Positions 38,911-48,498 of a stretch of 64,000 nt of DNA are shown piece by piece. Source of the DNA: Pseudomonas putida (lineage in GTDB: Bacteria; Pseudomonadota; Gammaproteobacteria; Pseudomonadales; Pseudomonadaceae); assembly GCF_016406145.1 (NCBI RefSeq), contig NZ_CP066306.1, positions 2,666,001-2,730,000 on the forward strand, read 5' to 3'. A program made the position numbers and the translations under genes. A model generated the notes under the pieces. The model ran no database searches, was not told the origin of the DNA, and was given only the letters and a program-made list of their open reading frames with translations. Position 1 is the stretch's first letter, and each line of letters starts with the position of its first letter.

Positions 38911-39168
38911 CGGGAATGTCCGTGTGAAGGAGGTACTTGCCATGCTGCCCAGAAGCCAAACCGTGGTATTGAAGAAAAGTCCCCATAAAACTGCGTACAG
39001 GTTTTGTAATAGTTTGGCGCTATCAGAAAAAAGCTCTGCTCTTGTAGGATCGGATTCCCTATTTTCTATCCAGGTCCCCATGAGCACCTTCGCGGAACCC
39101 CCCAGTTTTCGGCCGTCCTGGCCATCCTTTCCCCGTCTCCGTGACGCTTCCTTCGTGAGTACCCGCTA
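38911..39168. other. Intergenic region between lysE-type and terC-type genes
   Basis: 258 bp of divergent promoters. The AT-rich part (38970-39070) probably holds them. I looked for a manganese yybP-ykoY riboswitch before the TerC-like gene and saw none of its conserved segments. Confidence 0.4.
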
Positions 39169-40740
39169 ATGGAATGGCTAGCCGACCCCACGGCCTGGCT
39201 GGGCCTGTTGACGCTTATCGTCCTCGAGCTGGTGCTGGGTATCGACAACCTGGTGTTCATCGCCATCCTGGCCGACAAACTGCCGCCGCATCAGCGCGAT
39301 CGGGCGCGGGTGATCGGTCTGAGCCTGGCGCTGATCATGCGCCTGGGCTTGCTGGCCAGTATCTCGTGGATGGTCACCCTGACCGCGCCGTTGTTCGAGG
39401 TGTTCGGCAAGAGCTTCTCCGGCCGTGACCTGATCATGCTGTTCGGCGGTGTGTTCCTGCTGTTCAAGGCCACCATGGAATTGCATGAACGCCTCGAAGG
39501 CCATGTCACGCAGGCCAGTGGCGCGGTGCGCCATGCCGCGTTCTGGCCCATCGTGGCGCAGATCGTGGTGCTCGACGCAGTATTCTCGCTGGATGCGGTG
39601 ATTACTGCAGTAGGTATGGTCGAACACCTGTCGGTGATGATGATCGCGGTGATCTTCTCGATCGGCATCATGATCGTCGCCAGCAAGCCGCTGACCCGCT
39701 TCGTCAATGCTCACCCAACGGTCATCATGCTGTGCCTGGGCTTTTTGATGATGATCGGCTTCAGCCTGACGGCCGAAGGCCTGGGCTTCCATATCCCCAA
39801 AGGGTATCTGTATGCGGCCATTGGTTTCTCGATCCTTATCGAGCTCTTCAACCAGCTTGCCCGTGCCCGCCGCAAGCAGAGCCTGCAGCAGCACCGGCCA
39901 TTGCGTGAGCGTACCGCGCACGCCGTGCTGCGCCTGCTGGGCGGGCGCAGGGTGGAGGCTGACGAGGTTGGCGAGGAGATCGCTGACCTGGTTGCCGGCG
40001 GTGAGGAACATGTGCTGTTCGACCGCCGCGAACGGGTGATGATCAGCGGGGTGCTGAACCTGGCCGAGCGGCCAATCCGGACGGTAATGACTGCCCGTAC
40101 CGAAGTCGACGTCCTCGACCTGGCGCAGCCTGCTGCAACCATTACCGAGGCGTTGGCCAACTCACCTTATTCGCGCCTGCCGCTGATTCGTGACGGCCGC
40201 ATCGACGAGCCGCTGGGCTTTGTGCACAAGAAGGAGCTGCTCAAGGAGCTGCTCTCCGGCAACCAGCCGGACCTTGAGCGCATGGCCCGGGCACCGTTGA
40301 ACCTGCTGGAAAGCTTCAGCATCCTCAACGCCCTGGAGCAGATGCGCGGCCAGTCGACGCACATCGCCTTCGTGGTGAACGAGTTCGGTGACTTTACCGG
40401 CTTGCTGACCATGACCGACATCCTCGAGTCGATCGCCGGTGAGCTGCCTGATGCCAGTGAGGTGGAAGGCCCGGGTATCGTTGAGGAAGCTGATGGCTTT
40501 GTCGTCAGCGGCGCGCTGAACCTCAGCCAGGTGCAGGCGCGTACCGGCTTCAGCGCGCGTGCCACCGAAGATTACCAGACCCTTGCCGGCCTGGTGATGA
40601 GCCTGCTCGACCGCCTGCCGGTGGTCGGTGACCACCTGGCCTGGAACGGCTGGAGCATGACCGTGGTGGCGGTGGAGGAGCGGCGGGTGCGCCAGGTGCG
40701 CCTCAAACCGAACGGCGACGTTGGCGCAGCAGGTGCCTGA
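39169..40740 (+). CDS. TerC-family membrane protein with CBS pair and CorC/HlyC domain
   Basis: 523 residues. Residues 1-230 form a TerC-type membrane domain with seven or so helices and conserved acids in [22 protein letters not shown] and [19 protein letters not shown]. Residues about 290-420 form two CBS domains ([37 protein letters not shown]). Residues about 435-515 are a CorC_HlyC transporter-associated domain. This is the YegH/YoaE layout. A role in metal (manganese or other divalent cation) export is suspected for the family but not proven. The stop overlaps rarD by 38 bp. Confidence 0.9.
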   Translation: MEWLADPTAWLGLLTLIVLELVLGIDNLVFIAILADKLPPHQRDRARVIGLSLALIMRLGLLASISWMVTLTAPLFEVFGKSFSGRDLIMLFGGVFLLFKATMELHERLEGHVTQASGAVRHAAFWPIVAQIVVLDAVFSLDAVITAVGMVEHLSVMMIAVIFSIGIMIVASKPLTRFVNAHPTVIMLCLGFLMMIGFSLTAEGLGFHIPKGYLYAAIGFSILIELFNQLARARRKQSLQQHRPLRERTAHAVLRLLGGRRVEADEVGEEIADLVAGGEEHVLFDRRERVMISGVLNLAERPIRTVMTARTEVDVLDLAQPAATITEALANSPYSRLPLIRDGRIDEPLGFVHKKELLKELLSGNQPDLERMARAPLNLLESFSILNALEQMRGQSTHIAFVVNEFGDFTGLLTMTDILESIAGELPDASEVEGPGIVEEADGFVVSGALNLSQVQARTGFSARATEDYQTLAGLVMSLLDRLPVVGDHLAWNGWSMTVVAVEERRVRQVRLKPNGDVGAAGA

Positions 40741-41590
40741 AACCCTCAAGCACCAGCACCAGCACCGCGGCCCAGATCGGCAGGTAAGTCAGCCACTGAT
40801 CCGGGCCGATGGTTTCGCCCAGCAGCAGCGCCACGCCCACCAGTAGCACCGGTTCGACATAACTGAGCAGGCCGAACAGGCTGAACGGCAGCAGTCGGCT
40901 TGCCAGCACGTAGGCGATCAGGGCTGAGGCACTGATCGCGCCGAGCAGTGGAATCAGGCCGTACAGGCCGGGATGCGCAAGCAGGTCTGCGCTCGACAGC
41001 GGCCCTTGGATGACGAAGTACAGGGCCCAGGGCAGCAACAGGCACATGTCGCACCACAAACCGCCCAGGTGGTCGGTGCGGCAGCGTCGGCGCAGTACGA
41101 AGTAGATAGGGTAGCCAATCATCACCAGCATGGTTTCCCAGGCAAAGCTGCCGTGCTGGTAAAGCTCGTGCGCCACGCCCAGCGCAGCGCAGGCCACTGC
41201 CACTTTTTGCAGGCGTGACAGGCGTTCGCCGTAAACCAGGCGGCCCGTCAGCACCATCGCCAGCGGCAGCAGGAAGTAGCCCATCGATACCTCAAGGCTG
41301 CGCCCGTGCAGGGGGGCCCAGAGGAACAGCCACAGTTGCACGCCCATCAGCCATGAGGTGCCGACCATGCCCAGCAGCAGCACAGGCGTCTGACGCACCC
41401 GCGCCAGCAGGTCGCCGACCCGCTTCCAGTCTTTGCTGGCCAGCATGAACAGCGTCAGGCAGGGTAGTGTGAGCAGTGTGCGCCAGCCAAAGATCTCTTC
41501 GCCATCGAGTGGAGTGAGCAGGGAGGTATAGAAGTACATCACGGCGAACAGGCAGGAGGCCATGACCGAACAGAGAATGCCTTTTGACAC
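40703..41590 (-). CDS. rarD: RarD-type EamA transporter
   Basis: 295 residues with ten membrane helices and two EamA repeats. The start is a GTG at 41590 (GAGG 6 nt upstream). Conserved blocks are [56 protein letters not shown] and [18 protein letters not shown]. RarD is linked to chloramphenicol sensitivity in some bacteria, but its natural solute is unknown. Confidence 0.88.
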   Translation of the reverse strand: MSKGILCSVMASCLFAVMYFYTSLLTPLDGEEIFGWRTLLTLPCLTLFMLASKDWKRVGDLLARVRQTPVLLLGMVGTSWLMGVQLWLFLWAPLHGRSLEVSMGYFLLPLAMVLTGRLVYGERLSRLQKVAVACAALGVAHELYQHGSFAWETMLVMIGYPIYFVLRRRCRTDHLGGLWCDMCLLLPWALYFVIQGPLSSADLLAHPGLYGLIPLLGAISASALIAYVLASRLLPFSLFGLLSYVEPVLLVGVALLLGETIGPDQWLTYLPIWAAVLVLVLEGFRHLLRQRRRSV

Positions 41591-41622
41591 GAATGCCTCG
41601 AATAGCTGGATGGGCGGTTGGA

Positions 41623-43209
41623 TCAGCCGCGCATGATCTCAGGGGCCGCGTCATGCGGCAACCGCGTAACGCCCGGTCGCGTGGCCAGCGCCTGGAGAAA
41701 TTGCGCTGCCGGCATTGGTCTGGCGAACAGATAGCCCTGCTGAAAGTCCACGTCATACCGGGCCAGATACTCGCGCTGCACTTCGGTTTCCACGCCTTCG
41801 GCGACGATGCCCAGGCCCAGCTTTGCCGACAGCTCGATGATGCTGTCAAGGATGTGCTGCGACAGCGCATCGCCTCCGATCATTGCCACAAAGCTCTGAT
41901 CGATTTTCAGGTAGTCGATTTTGAACTGACGCAGATAGTTGAGGCTGGACTGGCCGGTGCCGAAATCGTCCAGTGCGATCATCACACCCATTTCGTGGAG
42001 TTTGTCGAACAATTCCAGCGTTACCCCGGTGGCCTCGATCAGTTTGCGCTCAGTCAGCTCCAGCGTCAGCACCACCCGCCCGGGGGGGAAGTGCTCGAGG
42101 AACGTGCGGCAGTCGTCGATCAGGGCCAGGTCATGGCAGTGGTCGGCCGTAATGTTGATGCCAATGTGGAAGCCGTCTTCCAGCAATGCAGCGTACGGCG
42201 CCAGGCTTTGCGCAGTGTGCTGCATCAACGCACGGGTCATGTCGACGATCTGGCCGCTGTGTTCGGCATAGGGAATGAACAGATCGGGGCGCACCAGGCC
42301 CTCGTGCGGGTGGTTCCAGCGCATCAGCACTTCGGCGCCAGCCCAGCGATAATCGCCTTTGCGCACCACCGGCTGGAAGTACGGCAGGAACTCGTCAGCT
42401 TCCAGCGCACGGCGCAGTTCGGCGCGTGGAGAGTTGGCGCGGCGGATTTGCCAGCGACAAGTGCAACCGGCTGCAACACCGAGCAACAGCAGCAAGCTGA
42501 GCAATGCCGGGTAGCGGCTGCGCAGCACTTCGCCCCGCTTGTCGGCGGCATAACCACCGTGAACGCTGAAGGGGTAGTGCGTCGATCCGAGTGTCACGTC
42601 GCCAATGGGGGCGGTGGGCGGCTGGCCTTGATGCACCACGCCGTCCTTGCCCATCCACGCCGTACCGACGCGCAATTGCAGCGCCTCATCGGGGCCCATA
42701 AGGCGTAATGCAGTCAGTAAATGGTCGCCATCTACTGTGGTGATCGCGCCTCTGTCGCCGTCACTGGCCCGATACACCAGCAGTGGGTGCCCGGGTGTGA
42801 CCGAGTTGCCGTCCATCAGCCACAGCGTGCCATCGGTGTAGTCGCGGGCATCTACCGGCTCGTCGAACTCGCCGAACAGAGAGGTGCAATACAGTGTGTC
42901 CTGCCGGAACAGGTTGGTCGAGCGTACATAGGCGTTGCGCGTCACCTGTCCACGCAAGGCCAGTTCGACTTGCCCGCATGGGCTGCCAGCTAGCGGCAGC
43001 AGGGTCTGGGCGGCACCGGAGATGCTGTCCAGTATGCGCTCGACCTGCTCGACCACTTGTCGCGCGGTAGCCTGGCTGCTGGCGCGCAGTTCGCGCTCGA
43101 TTTGCCAGTTCATCACGATCAGGCCGAACGCCAGGGGCAAGATGCCAACGCCCCAAGGGAGGAGGGTGCGCCAGCTCCAGCGGGCGGGACTTTTACTGCG
43201 CAGGGGCAT
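41623..43209 (-). CDS. CSS-motif cyclic-di-GMP phosphodiesterase (EAL)
   Basis: 528 residues from the ATG at 43209. A periplasmic CSS-type domain lies between membrane segments 1 (LLPWGVGILPLAFGLIVM) and 2 (YPALLSLLLLLGVAAG). Cys78 (AGSPCGQ) and Cys108 (LYCTSLFG) probably form the redox-sensing disulfide of the CSS class. The EAL domain (about 285-525) has the first motif as EVLMRW, then NITADHCHD, ELTER, LDDFGTGQSSLNYL and KIDQSF, all the metal and loop-6 residues for activity. DsbA/DsbB-controlled proteolysis is known for such proteins. It should degrade cyclic di-GMP. Confidence 0.92.
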   Translation of the reverse strand: MPLRSKSPARWSWRTLLPWGVGILPLAFGLIVMNWQIERELRASSQATARQVVEQVERILDSISGAAQTLLPLAGSPCGQVELALRGQVTRNAYVRSTNLFRQDTLYCTSLFGEFDEPVDARDYTDGTLWLMDGNSVTPGHPLLVYRASDGDRGAITTVDGDHLLTALRLMGPDEALQLRVGTAWMGKDGVVHQGQPPTAPIGDVTLGSTHYPFSVHGGYAADKRGEVLRSRYPALLSLLLLLGVAAGCTCRWQIRRANSPRAELRRALEADEFLPYFQPVVRKGDYRWAGAEVLMRWNHPHEGLVRPDLFIPYAEHSGQIVDMTRALMQHTAQSLAPYAALLEDGFHIGINITADHCHDLALIDDCRTFLEHFPPGRVVLTLELTERKLIEATGVTLELFDKLHEMGVMIALDDFGTGQSSLNYLRQFKIDYLKIDQSFVAMIGGDALSQHILDSIIELSAKLGLGIVAEGVETEVQREYLARYDVDFQQGYLFARPMPAAQFLQALATRPGVTRLPHDAAPEIMRG

Positions 43210-43507
43210 GTTGGCGTAATCTTTAACTTGAAATGACTGAGGATAGCCGTTTGTCGGCGCGTGTGAACAACTAATGCGCGACAAAGAAATTTACGCAATG
43301 TAGAATCGATTTACGAATACAACAATAAGGTCTTTCTTCATTGAAGGATCAACCCCACCGAGAATGGGCCTATATGACAAACCAAGGGTTCAAGCTGATC
43401 ATTGGTGACTTCCTCGCCAGAAGCGTGCGCGGCATCCCATGCTCACCGCCAGTTACGTACCACATCCCAGGCATTCAATAATTTTCGCTGCAGATGAGGA
43501 TACGAAC
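43210..43507. promoter_or_regulatory. Promoter region of hpd (and of the divergent EAL gene)
   Basis: 298 bp. It contains ATTTACG at 43289-43295 and again at 43309-43315, exactly 20 bp apart. TGTAGA-N5-TTTACG (43299-43315) resembles the TyrR/PhhR box (TGTAAA-N6-TTTACA) with one base fewer in the spacer. PhhR is a known activator of aromatic amino acid catabolism in P. putida. Confidence 0.5.
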
Positions 43508-44584
43508 ATGGCTGATATCTTTGACAATCCAATGGGCCTGATGGGCTTTGAATTCATTGAACTGGCTTCGCCAACCCCTGGTGTTCTGGAGCCCGTCTTC
43601 CAGATGCTCGGTTTCACCAAGGTAGCCACACACCGCTCCAAGGACGTGCACCTTTATCGGCAAGGTGGCATCAACCTGATTCTCAACAACGAGCCGAAAA
43701 GCATCGCCTCCTACTTTGCAGCAGAGCATGGGCCGTCGGTGTGTGGTATGGCGTTCCGGGTACGCAACGCTCATGAAGCCTATGCCCGTGCGCTGGAGTT
43801 GGGCGCCCAGCCGGTCGAGATCGAAACCGGCCCGATGGAACTGCGCCTGCCGGCGATCAAGGGCATCGGCGGCGCTCCGCTTTACCTGATCGACCGCTTC
43901 GAAGAAGGCAGCTCGATCTACGACATCGACTTCAACTTCATCGAGGGCGTCGACCGCAACCCGCCGGGCGCAGGCCTGAAGATCATCGATCACCTGACCC
44001 ATAACGTGTATCGCGGCCGTATGGCTTACTGGGCCGGCTTCTACGAGAAACTCTTCAACTTCCGCGAAATTCGTTACTTCGACATCAAGGGCGAGTACAC
44101 CGGCCTGACCTCCAAGGCCATGACCGCGCCGGATGGCATGATCCGCATTCCACTCAATGAAGAGTCGTCCAAAGGGGCGGGGCAGATTGAAGAATTCTTG
44201 ATGCAGTTCAACGGTGAGGGCATCCAGCATGTGGCCTTCCTCACCGATGACCTGCTCAAGACCTGGGATGCGCTCAAGGGCTACGGCATGCGCTTCATGA
44301 CTGCGCCGCCGCAGACCTATTACGAAATGCTCGAAGAGCGCCTGCCAGGGCACGGTGAACCTGTCGACCAGCTGCAGGCTCGCGGCATTCTGCTTGACGG
44401 CGCCTCCGAAGCAGGCGACAAGCGCCTGCTGCTGCAGATCTTCTCGGAAACCCTGCTCGGGCCGGTTTTCTTCGAGTTCATCCAGCGCAAAGGTGATGAC
44501 GGCTTTGGCGAAGGCAACTTCAAGGCACTGTTCGAGTCGATCGAGCGCGACCAGGTTCGCCGAGGTGTGCTCGACGTTCAATAA
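43508..44584 (+). CDS. hpd: 4-hydroxyphenylpyruvate dioxygenase
   Basis: 358 residues. The enzyme converts 4-hydroxyphenylpyruvate to homogentisate in tyrosine breakdown, with Fe(II) and O2. The iron ligands are His162 (in IDHLTHN), His241 (QHVAF) and Glu323 (FFEFIQR), all present. The ATG at 43508 has GAGGA 7 nt upstream and gives the family length. It is a single-gene unit followed by a 10 bp hairpin. The other tyrosine genes (hmg, fah) are not in this window. Confidence 0.97.
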   Translation: MADIFDNPMGLMGFEFIELASPTPGVLEPVFQMLGFTKVATHRSKDVHLYRQGGINLILNNEPKSIASYFAAEHGPSVCGMAFRVRNAHEAYARALELGAQPVEIETGPMELRLPAIKGIGGAPLYLIDRFEEGSSIYDIDFNFIEGVDRNPPGAGLKIIDHLTHNVYRGRMAYWAGFYEKLFNFREIRYFDIKGEYTGLTSKAMTAPDGMIRIPLNEESSKGAGQIEEFLMQFNGEGIQHVAFLTDDLLKTWDALKGYGMRFMTAPPQTYYEMLEERLPGHGEPVDQLQARGILLDGASEAGDKRLLLQIFSETLLGPVFFEFIQRKGDDGFGEGNFKALFESIERDQVRRGVLDVQ

Positions 44585-44590
44585 GTGAAG

Positions 44591-44624
44591 TGTGCCGCCG
44601 TCACGAATTCTGGGCGGCGGCACA
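44591..44624. terminator. Strong hairpin after hpd
   Basis: TGTGCCGCCG (44591-44600) and CGGCGGCACA (44615-44624) form a perfect 10 bp stem around a 14 nt loop, 6 bp after the hpd stop. The stem and loop also encode the last residues and stop of the convergent CSS-domain gene. There is no T tract. It may end both transcripts. Confidence 0.6.
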
Positions 44625-45407
44625 GCCAGGTTTACCCCATTGCCTGAACAGCCCCCAGTAGAAGATCGAACCCGTGATGATGCCAATCAACGCAAGCGAT
44701 GGCAGGATCTGCATCAGCATGTGGCGCCTTTCATTAGCGGCAAAGCCGTCGGGATAGCCGACCTTCACGGTGTAGCCGTACTTGTCCGATTTTCCGGTCA
44801 TGAAGAACTCGGATTGAGAGGGGCGGGCAGGGTCTCGGCTGTCGCCATCGGCCCAGATGTAAAAATCTCCGAACTCCAGCAGCAATACCAGCCCGGTTTG
44901 AAATGCACGCAGTTCGTTGCGAAGTTCCATGCCGTAGGTTGACGCGATCACACTCAGGTTTTCGCGACGAAGTTGGTAGGCGACAAGCACTGCATTGGGC
45001 GCTGTAGGAGAATCGAAGATCAGTTGTACCGGAGACTCCGAGGTAGTCGTAAATCTGCTTTTCGTACGGGGAGGAACCTGGGTGTCACAGTAGACACGCG
45101 CATCGACAGTCAAGGCCAACGCTCGCAGGTAGCGGACGTCTTGAACTTGTTTCAACAGGGGCGCCTTGGCTGTCTCGCAAGCGCTGCCAGCCAGCGGCAT
45201 TGCCACCACGGCCGCGTCGTGCAAGCGGTTGAGGGACATATCAATGGAAAAGATGGCTTCTTTCAACGATACGCGAGCCGTCTCCTTGAGCTTGTTATCG
45301 TGCTGATAGATCATCACCATCAAGCCTGAGGCAACAGGTATCGAACTGATCGCCAGCGTCAACAACAGCGCCATCATGCTGCGACCGAGAACCCTGAATT
45401 TTGACAT
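44601..45407 (-). CDS. CSS-domain membrane protein without an EAL output domain
   Basis: 268 residues. Two membrane segments (about 11-33 and 233-252) enclose a periplasmic CSS-type domain. Cys77 (AGSACETA) and Cys107 (RVYCDTQV) sit at almost the same positions as Cys78 and Cys108 of the CSS-EAL protein at 41623-43209, so the two are paralogues. The chain stops 16 residues after the second membrane segment, where the EAL domain should begin. The tail (GKPGCAAAQNS) is encoded within the hpd terminator hairpin. It may be a truncated sensor, a decoy partner of the EAL protein, or a decaying gene. Confidence 0.75.
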   Translation of the reverse strand: MSKFRVLGRSMMALLLTLAISSIPVASGLMVMIYQHDNKLKETARVSLKEAIFSIDMSLNRLHDAAVVAMPLAGSACETAKAPLLKQVQDVRYLRALALTVDARVYCDTQVPPRTKSRFTTTSESPVQLIFDSPTAPNAVLVAYQLRRENLSVIASTYGMELRNELRAFQTGLVLLLEFGDFYIWADGDSRDPARPSQSEFFMTGKSDKYGYTVKVGYPDGFAANERRHMLMQILPSLALIGIITGSIFYWGLFRQWGKPGCAAAQNS

Positions 45408-45541
45408 AGGACTGCAGCCCTCCTGATCCGAGTTGTCCGAGATGGACAGTTGACCGGAGAGCCTATGTATTCAGCGGAGTCGCTACTGTAATCCCCAACC
45501 GTGTCTGACTGAGGATTTGCGCAGTTGCGGCGTAAGAATGA

Positions 45542-46225
45542 TTACGGGTTGAGCGTCTGAACTACTTTTTCTGCCAGTAAACGCGTAGAGGCGGGGTTTT
45601 GTCCTGTGATCAGGCGGCCATCACAGACAACAAAGGGCTTCCAGGGATCATCATGCTTGCTGTAACTGCCCCCTCGCGCGCCCAGTTCGTTCTCGGTGAG
45701 AAAAGGCACCACCTCCTCAAGTTCGGCAAGCTTTTCTTCGGTATTTGAAAAACCGGTGACCTGGCGATCCTTGAGCAGCAGCTTGTTATCACTGAGTTTG
45801 ATGTTAAGCAGCCCTGCGACGCCGTGGCAGACAGCCGCCACCACGCCGTTCTTCTCGTATATCCTGCGCGCCAGCTCCTGCAATTGCGGGTTGTCAGGGA
45901 AGTCCCACATCACGCCATGGCCACCGGTGTAATAGATGGCACAGTATTCGTCTGCCGTGACCTGGCCGGGGCTTAGCGAGGCGCCCAGGCGGTTCATGAA
46001 ACCCTTGTCGTTGTAGTAGTTCCAATCCATCTCGGGCGCCATCTGCAAGCTGTGCGGATCGATTGGCACGTAGCCGCCTCCGGGGCTGACGTAGTCTACT
46101 GTATAACCAGCTTGCTGAACCGTCTCTACAAAATGCACAGCTTCACCCAGCCATAAACCGGTTGCGCGATTCAGGGTCGGATATTTGGCGGTATTGGTCA
46201 GTACCACCAGAATTTTCTTGCTCAT
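45542..46225 (-). CDS. DJ-1/PfpI family protein (Hsp31-like)
   Basis: 227 residues from the ATG at 46225 (CAGGAG upstream). The nucleophile is Cys133 in AAVCHGVAGLL, with His134 next to it and Glu28 (LWLGEAVHF) in the position that activates it. The YYTGGHGVMWDFPDN block fits the Hsp31-like branch, whose members act as glutathione-independent methylglyoxal hydratases (glyoxalase III) or chaperones. Cytoplasmic. It is a single-gene unit. Confidence 0.9.
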   Translation of the reverse strand: MSKKILVVLTNTAKYPTLNRATGLWLGEAVHFVETVQQAGYTVDYVSPGGGYVPIDPHSLQMAPEMDWNYYNDKGFMNRLGASLSPGQVTADEYCAIYYTGGHGVMWDFPDNPQLQELARRIYEKNGVVAAVCHGVAGLLNIKLSDNKLLLKDRQVTGFSNTEEKLAELEEVVPFLTENELGARGGSYSKHDDPWKPFVVCDGRLITGQNPASTRLLAEKVVQTLNP

Positions 46226-46468
46226 CACGACACTCCTGCCTGTAATCAACCGGGGAAGTCAGCGCATGGCGCGGGAAGCCAGTAAAGCATAGCTGGCGTT
46301 GTAAGCACTGCCTGCCCAGGTGCCAGAATCGGTGCGATTCGCACATGGCCTATTGCAGCGCTTGAACGTGGAGCCGATGATGCAGGAACACCTCATTGAA
46401 TCTAGAGCAACAGTGGAATCAACATCTTGGTAGCAAACAGTACACCTTGTGATACCCCGCCGCGTGGC
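46226..46468. promoter_or_regulatory. Divergent region with a perfect 13 bp palindrome
   Basis: 243 bp between the DJ-1 family gene and the hybrid kinase gene. GTGCGATTCGCAC (46332-46344) is a perfect palindrome around one central base and could be an operator. No promoter hexamers could be assigned with confidence. Confidence 0.4.
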
Positions 46469-48493
46469 ATGGCACTGTCTACCCCTGCACAGTCGACTGC
46501 TGGCATGAGGGAAAGGATTGTGCAGTTCGACTGGCGGGATACGGACCTTGGGCCTTTGCCGCACTGGGATGCCACGTTGCGCATTGCGATCGACATGATG
46601 CTGATGTCGTCGTTCCCCAGTGCAGTGGTCTGGGGGCCGAACATGAACGTTGTCCATAACGATTCCTATGTGGCGCTGATCGGTGGCCTGGACCAAGCGC
46701 TGGGCATGCGCTTCGATTCGTTGTGGAACAGCGTCTGGGACGATATCGGCCCATGGGTGTTCAAGGCACTGGAAGGTGGTACCAGTTTTGTCGAAGATCA
46801 GCCTCATCAGATCAAGTGCGCAAAGACTGGTGCCCTGCGCTTGTACGTATTCAGTTATGCGCCGATTCGTGACGAGCAACATGAAGTTGTGGGTATGCTG
46901 CATACCGTGATCCAGAGCTCTGACAGTGTTGCAGCGCATGACAGGTGGCGCGAGCAGGCGCAGGCATTCGAGCGTCAGATGGCGCGATACATGGCAGACC
47001 GCGATTACATGTGGCGCCTATCACGTGATGCCATGCTCACCGTGAGCCTGGACCTCAAAATGATCGCGGCCAACCCGGCCTGGCATCGCGCCCTGGGCTG
47101 GAGCGAGCTTCAGGTGCAGGGTACGTCGATCCTGGATCTGGTTCATCCGGCCGACAGGGATGAAGTTGAAGCGGCTGCAATCGATTTCGTCAACGACAGA
47201 GGGCCTTCAGAGCTCGAAACACGTGTGCGCCATGTCGACGGGCATTACCGCTGGTTCCACTGGAGTGGCAGCTTCGACGGTTCTGTACTGACGGCCGTTG
47301 GGCGGGACATTACCGACGACCGTGAAGAGGCCATGCGCCAGTCCCAGGTACTGTTGCGCAACACTCAAAGGCTGGAGGCAGTCGGTCAAGTGGCTGGCGG
47401 CTTGGCCCATGAGATGAACAACCTGTTGTCGGGTATTGGCGGCAGCCTGGAATTGTTGCAGCGACGTATGAGCCAAGGCCGGATGGAGCTTATCGACAGC
47501 TACGTGGAGATGGCGCGCGATTCGGTGCAGCGCGCCATGAGCCTTACCCACCGGCTGCTGGCGTTCTCCCGCCATCAGCCCCTTGCTGCTGCACCTTTGA
47601 ATATCAACTGCCAGCTGACCGCCATGGAGCCGATGTTGCGCCATGTGCTCGGGGCTGAAGTGTGTTTGTCCTGGGAGTTGGATGTCGAGCCATGGACCGT
47701 GTGCCTGGATGTCTGCCAACTGGAAAACAGCCTGATCAACCTGTGCGCCAATGCACGTGAAGCTTGCCTGGGCCGGGGCAATGTTGCGATTCGCACGATC
47801 AACACCCGGTTGGCCTCGGCGTTTCCTGAAGAAGGTGGCCTGCCGCCGGGTGACTATCTGGGTTTGCAGGTCATGGACGATGGCCATGGCATGCCGGCAG
47901 AGGATGTGGCCAGGGCCTTCGAGCCGTTTTTCACCAGCAAACCCATTGGGCGTGGCTCAGGGATGGGGCTGGCGATGGTGCATGGCTTCGTCGGGCAATC
48001 AGGCGGTTACGTGTGGATCGAATCGTCACCTGACCAAGGTACGAAGGTATGCATGCTATTCCCGCGATGCCTGGAAGAGATACCGCAAGCGCCTGCCGTA
48101 CCGGTGCCACAGACGTCACTGGCAAACGGGCAGCGCGTGTTGTTGATAGACGACGAGCACAGCCTGCGCACGGTCATGGGCGAGTATCTGCGCGAGCGGG
48201 GTTTTACGGTCACTGATGTGAGAGACGCCAATACTGCGCTGGAGTGTTTCCGTCAAGATGGCCCGTTTGATCTGGTCATCACCGACATCGGGCTGCCTGG
48301 GGGCTTGAGTGGTCGTCAGATGGCCAGAGCCATGCGCACCATCAAACCTGACCAGAAGATACTGTATATCACCGGTTATGTGGATCAACCGCTGGAGCCG
48401 CACATACTGGAAATGCCAGGCACGGCGCTGTTGATCAAACCCTTTGAATTGTCGACATTGGCCGACCAGGCACTGCTGTTGCTGGACGAATGA
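46469..48493 (+). CDS. Soluble hybrid histidine kinase with PAS domains and a C-terminal receiver
   Basis: 674 residues with no membrane segment. The N-terminal GAF/PAS-like unit (VQFDWRDTDLGPLPHWDATLRIAIDMMLMSSFPSAVVWG) is followed by a PAS domain (about 185-290: MWRLSRDAMLTVSLDLKMIAANPAW). The HisKA His314 is in GGLAHEMNNLLSGIGG, the ATPase domain has NLCANAREA, MDDGHGMP and GSGMGLAMV, and the receiver at about 555-672 has Asp606 (VITDIGLPGG). The ATG at 46469 is chosen with modest certainty; an upstream TTG at 46427 is possible. It ends 5 bp from the similar kinase on the other strand. Confidence 0.9.
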   Translation: MALSTPAQSTAGMRERIVQFDWRDTDLGPLPHWDATLRIAIDMMLMSSFPSAVVWGPNMNVVHNDSYVALIGGLDQALGMRFDSLWNSVWDDIGPWVFKALEGGTSFVEDQPHQIKCAKTGALRLYVFSYAPIRDEQHEVVGMLHTVIQSSDSVAAHDRWREQAQAFERQMARYMADRDYMWRLSRDAMLTVSLDLKMIAANPAWHRALGWSELQVQGTSILDLVHPADRDEVEAAAIDFVNDRGPSELETRVRHVDGHYRWFHWSGSFDGSVLTAVGRDITDDREEAMRQSQVLLRNTQRLEAVGQVAGGLAHEMNNLLSGIGGSLELLQRRMSQGRMELIDSYVEMARDSVQRAMSLTHRLLAFSRHQPLAAAPLNINCQLTAMEPMLRHVLGAEVCLSWELDVEPWTVCLDVCQLENSLINLCANAREACLGRGNVAIRTINTRLASAFPEEGGLPPGDYLGLQVMDDGHGMPAEDVARAFEPFFTSKPIGRGSGMGLAMVHGFVGQSGGYVWIESSPDQGTKVCMLFPRCLEEIPQAPAVPVPQTSLANGQRVLLIDDEHSLRTVMGEYLRERGFTVTDVRDANTALECFRQDGPFDLVITDIGLPGGLSGRQMARAMRTIKPDQKILYITGYVDQPLEPHILEMPGTALLIKPFELSTLADQALLLLDE

Positions 48494-48498
48494 GCCCG

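Noticed and set aside
38980..39168. Possible manganese riboswitch before the TerC-type gene
   Set aside because: TerC genes are often preceded by a yybP-ykoY element, but I could not find its conserved segments or the expected helices here.
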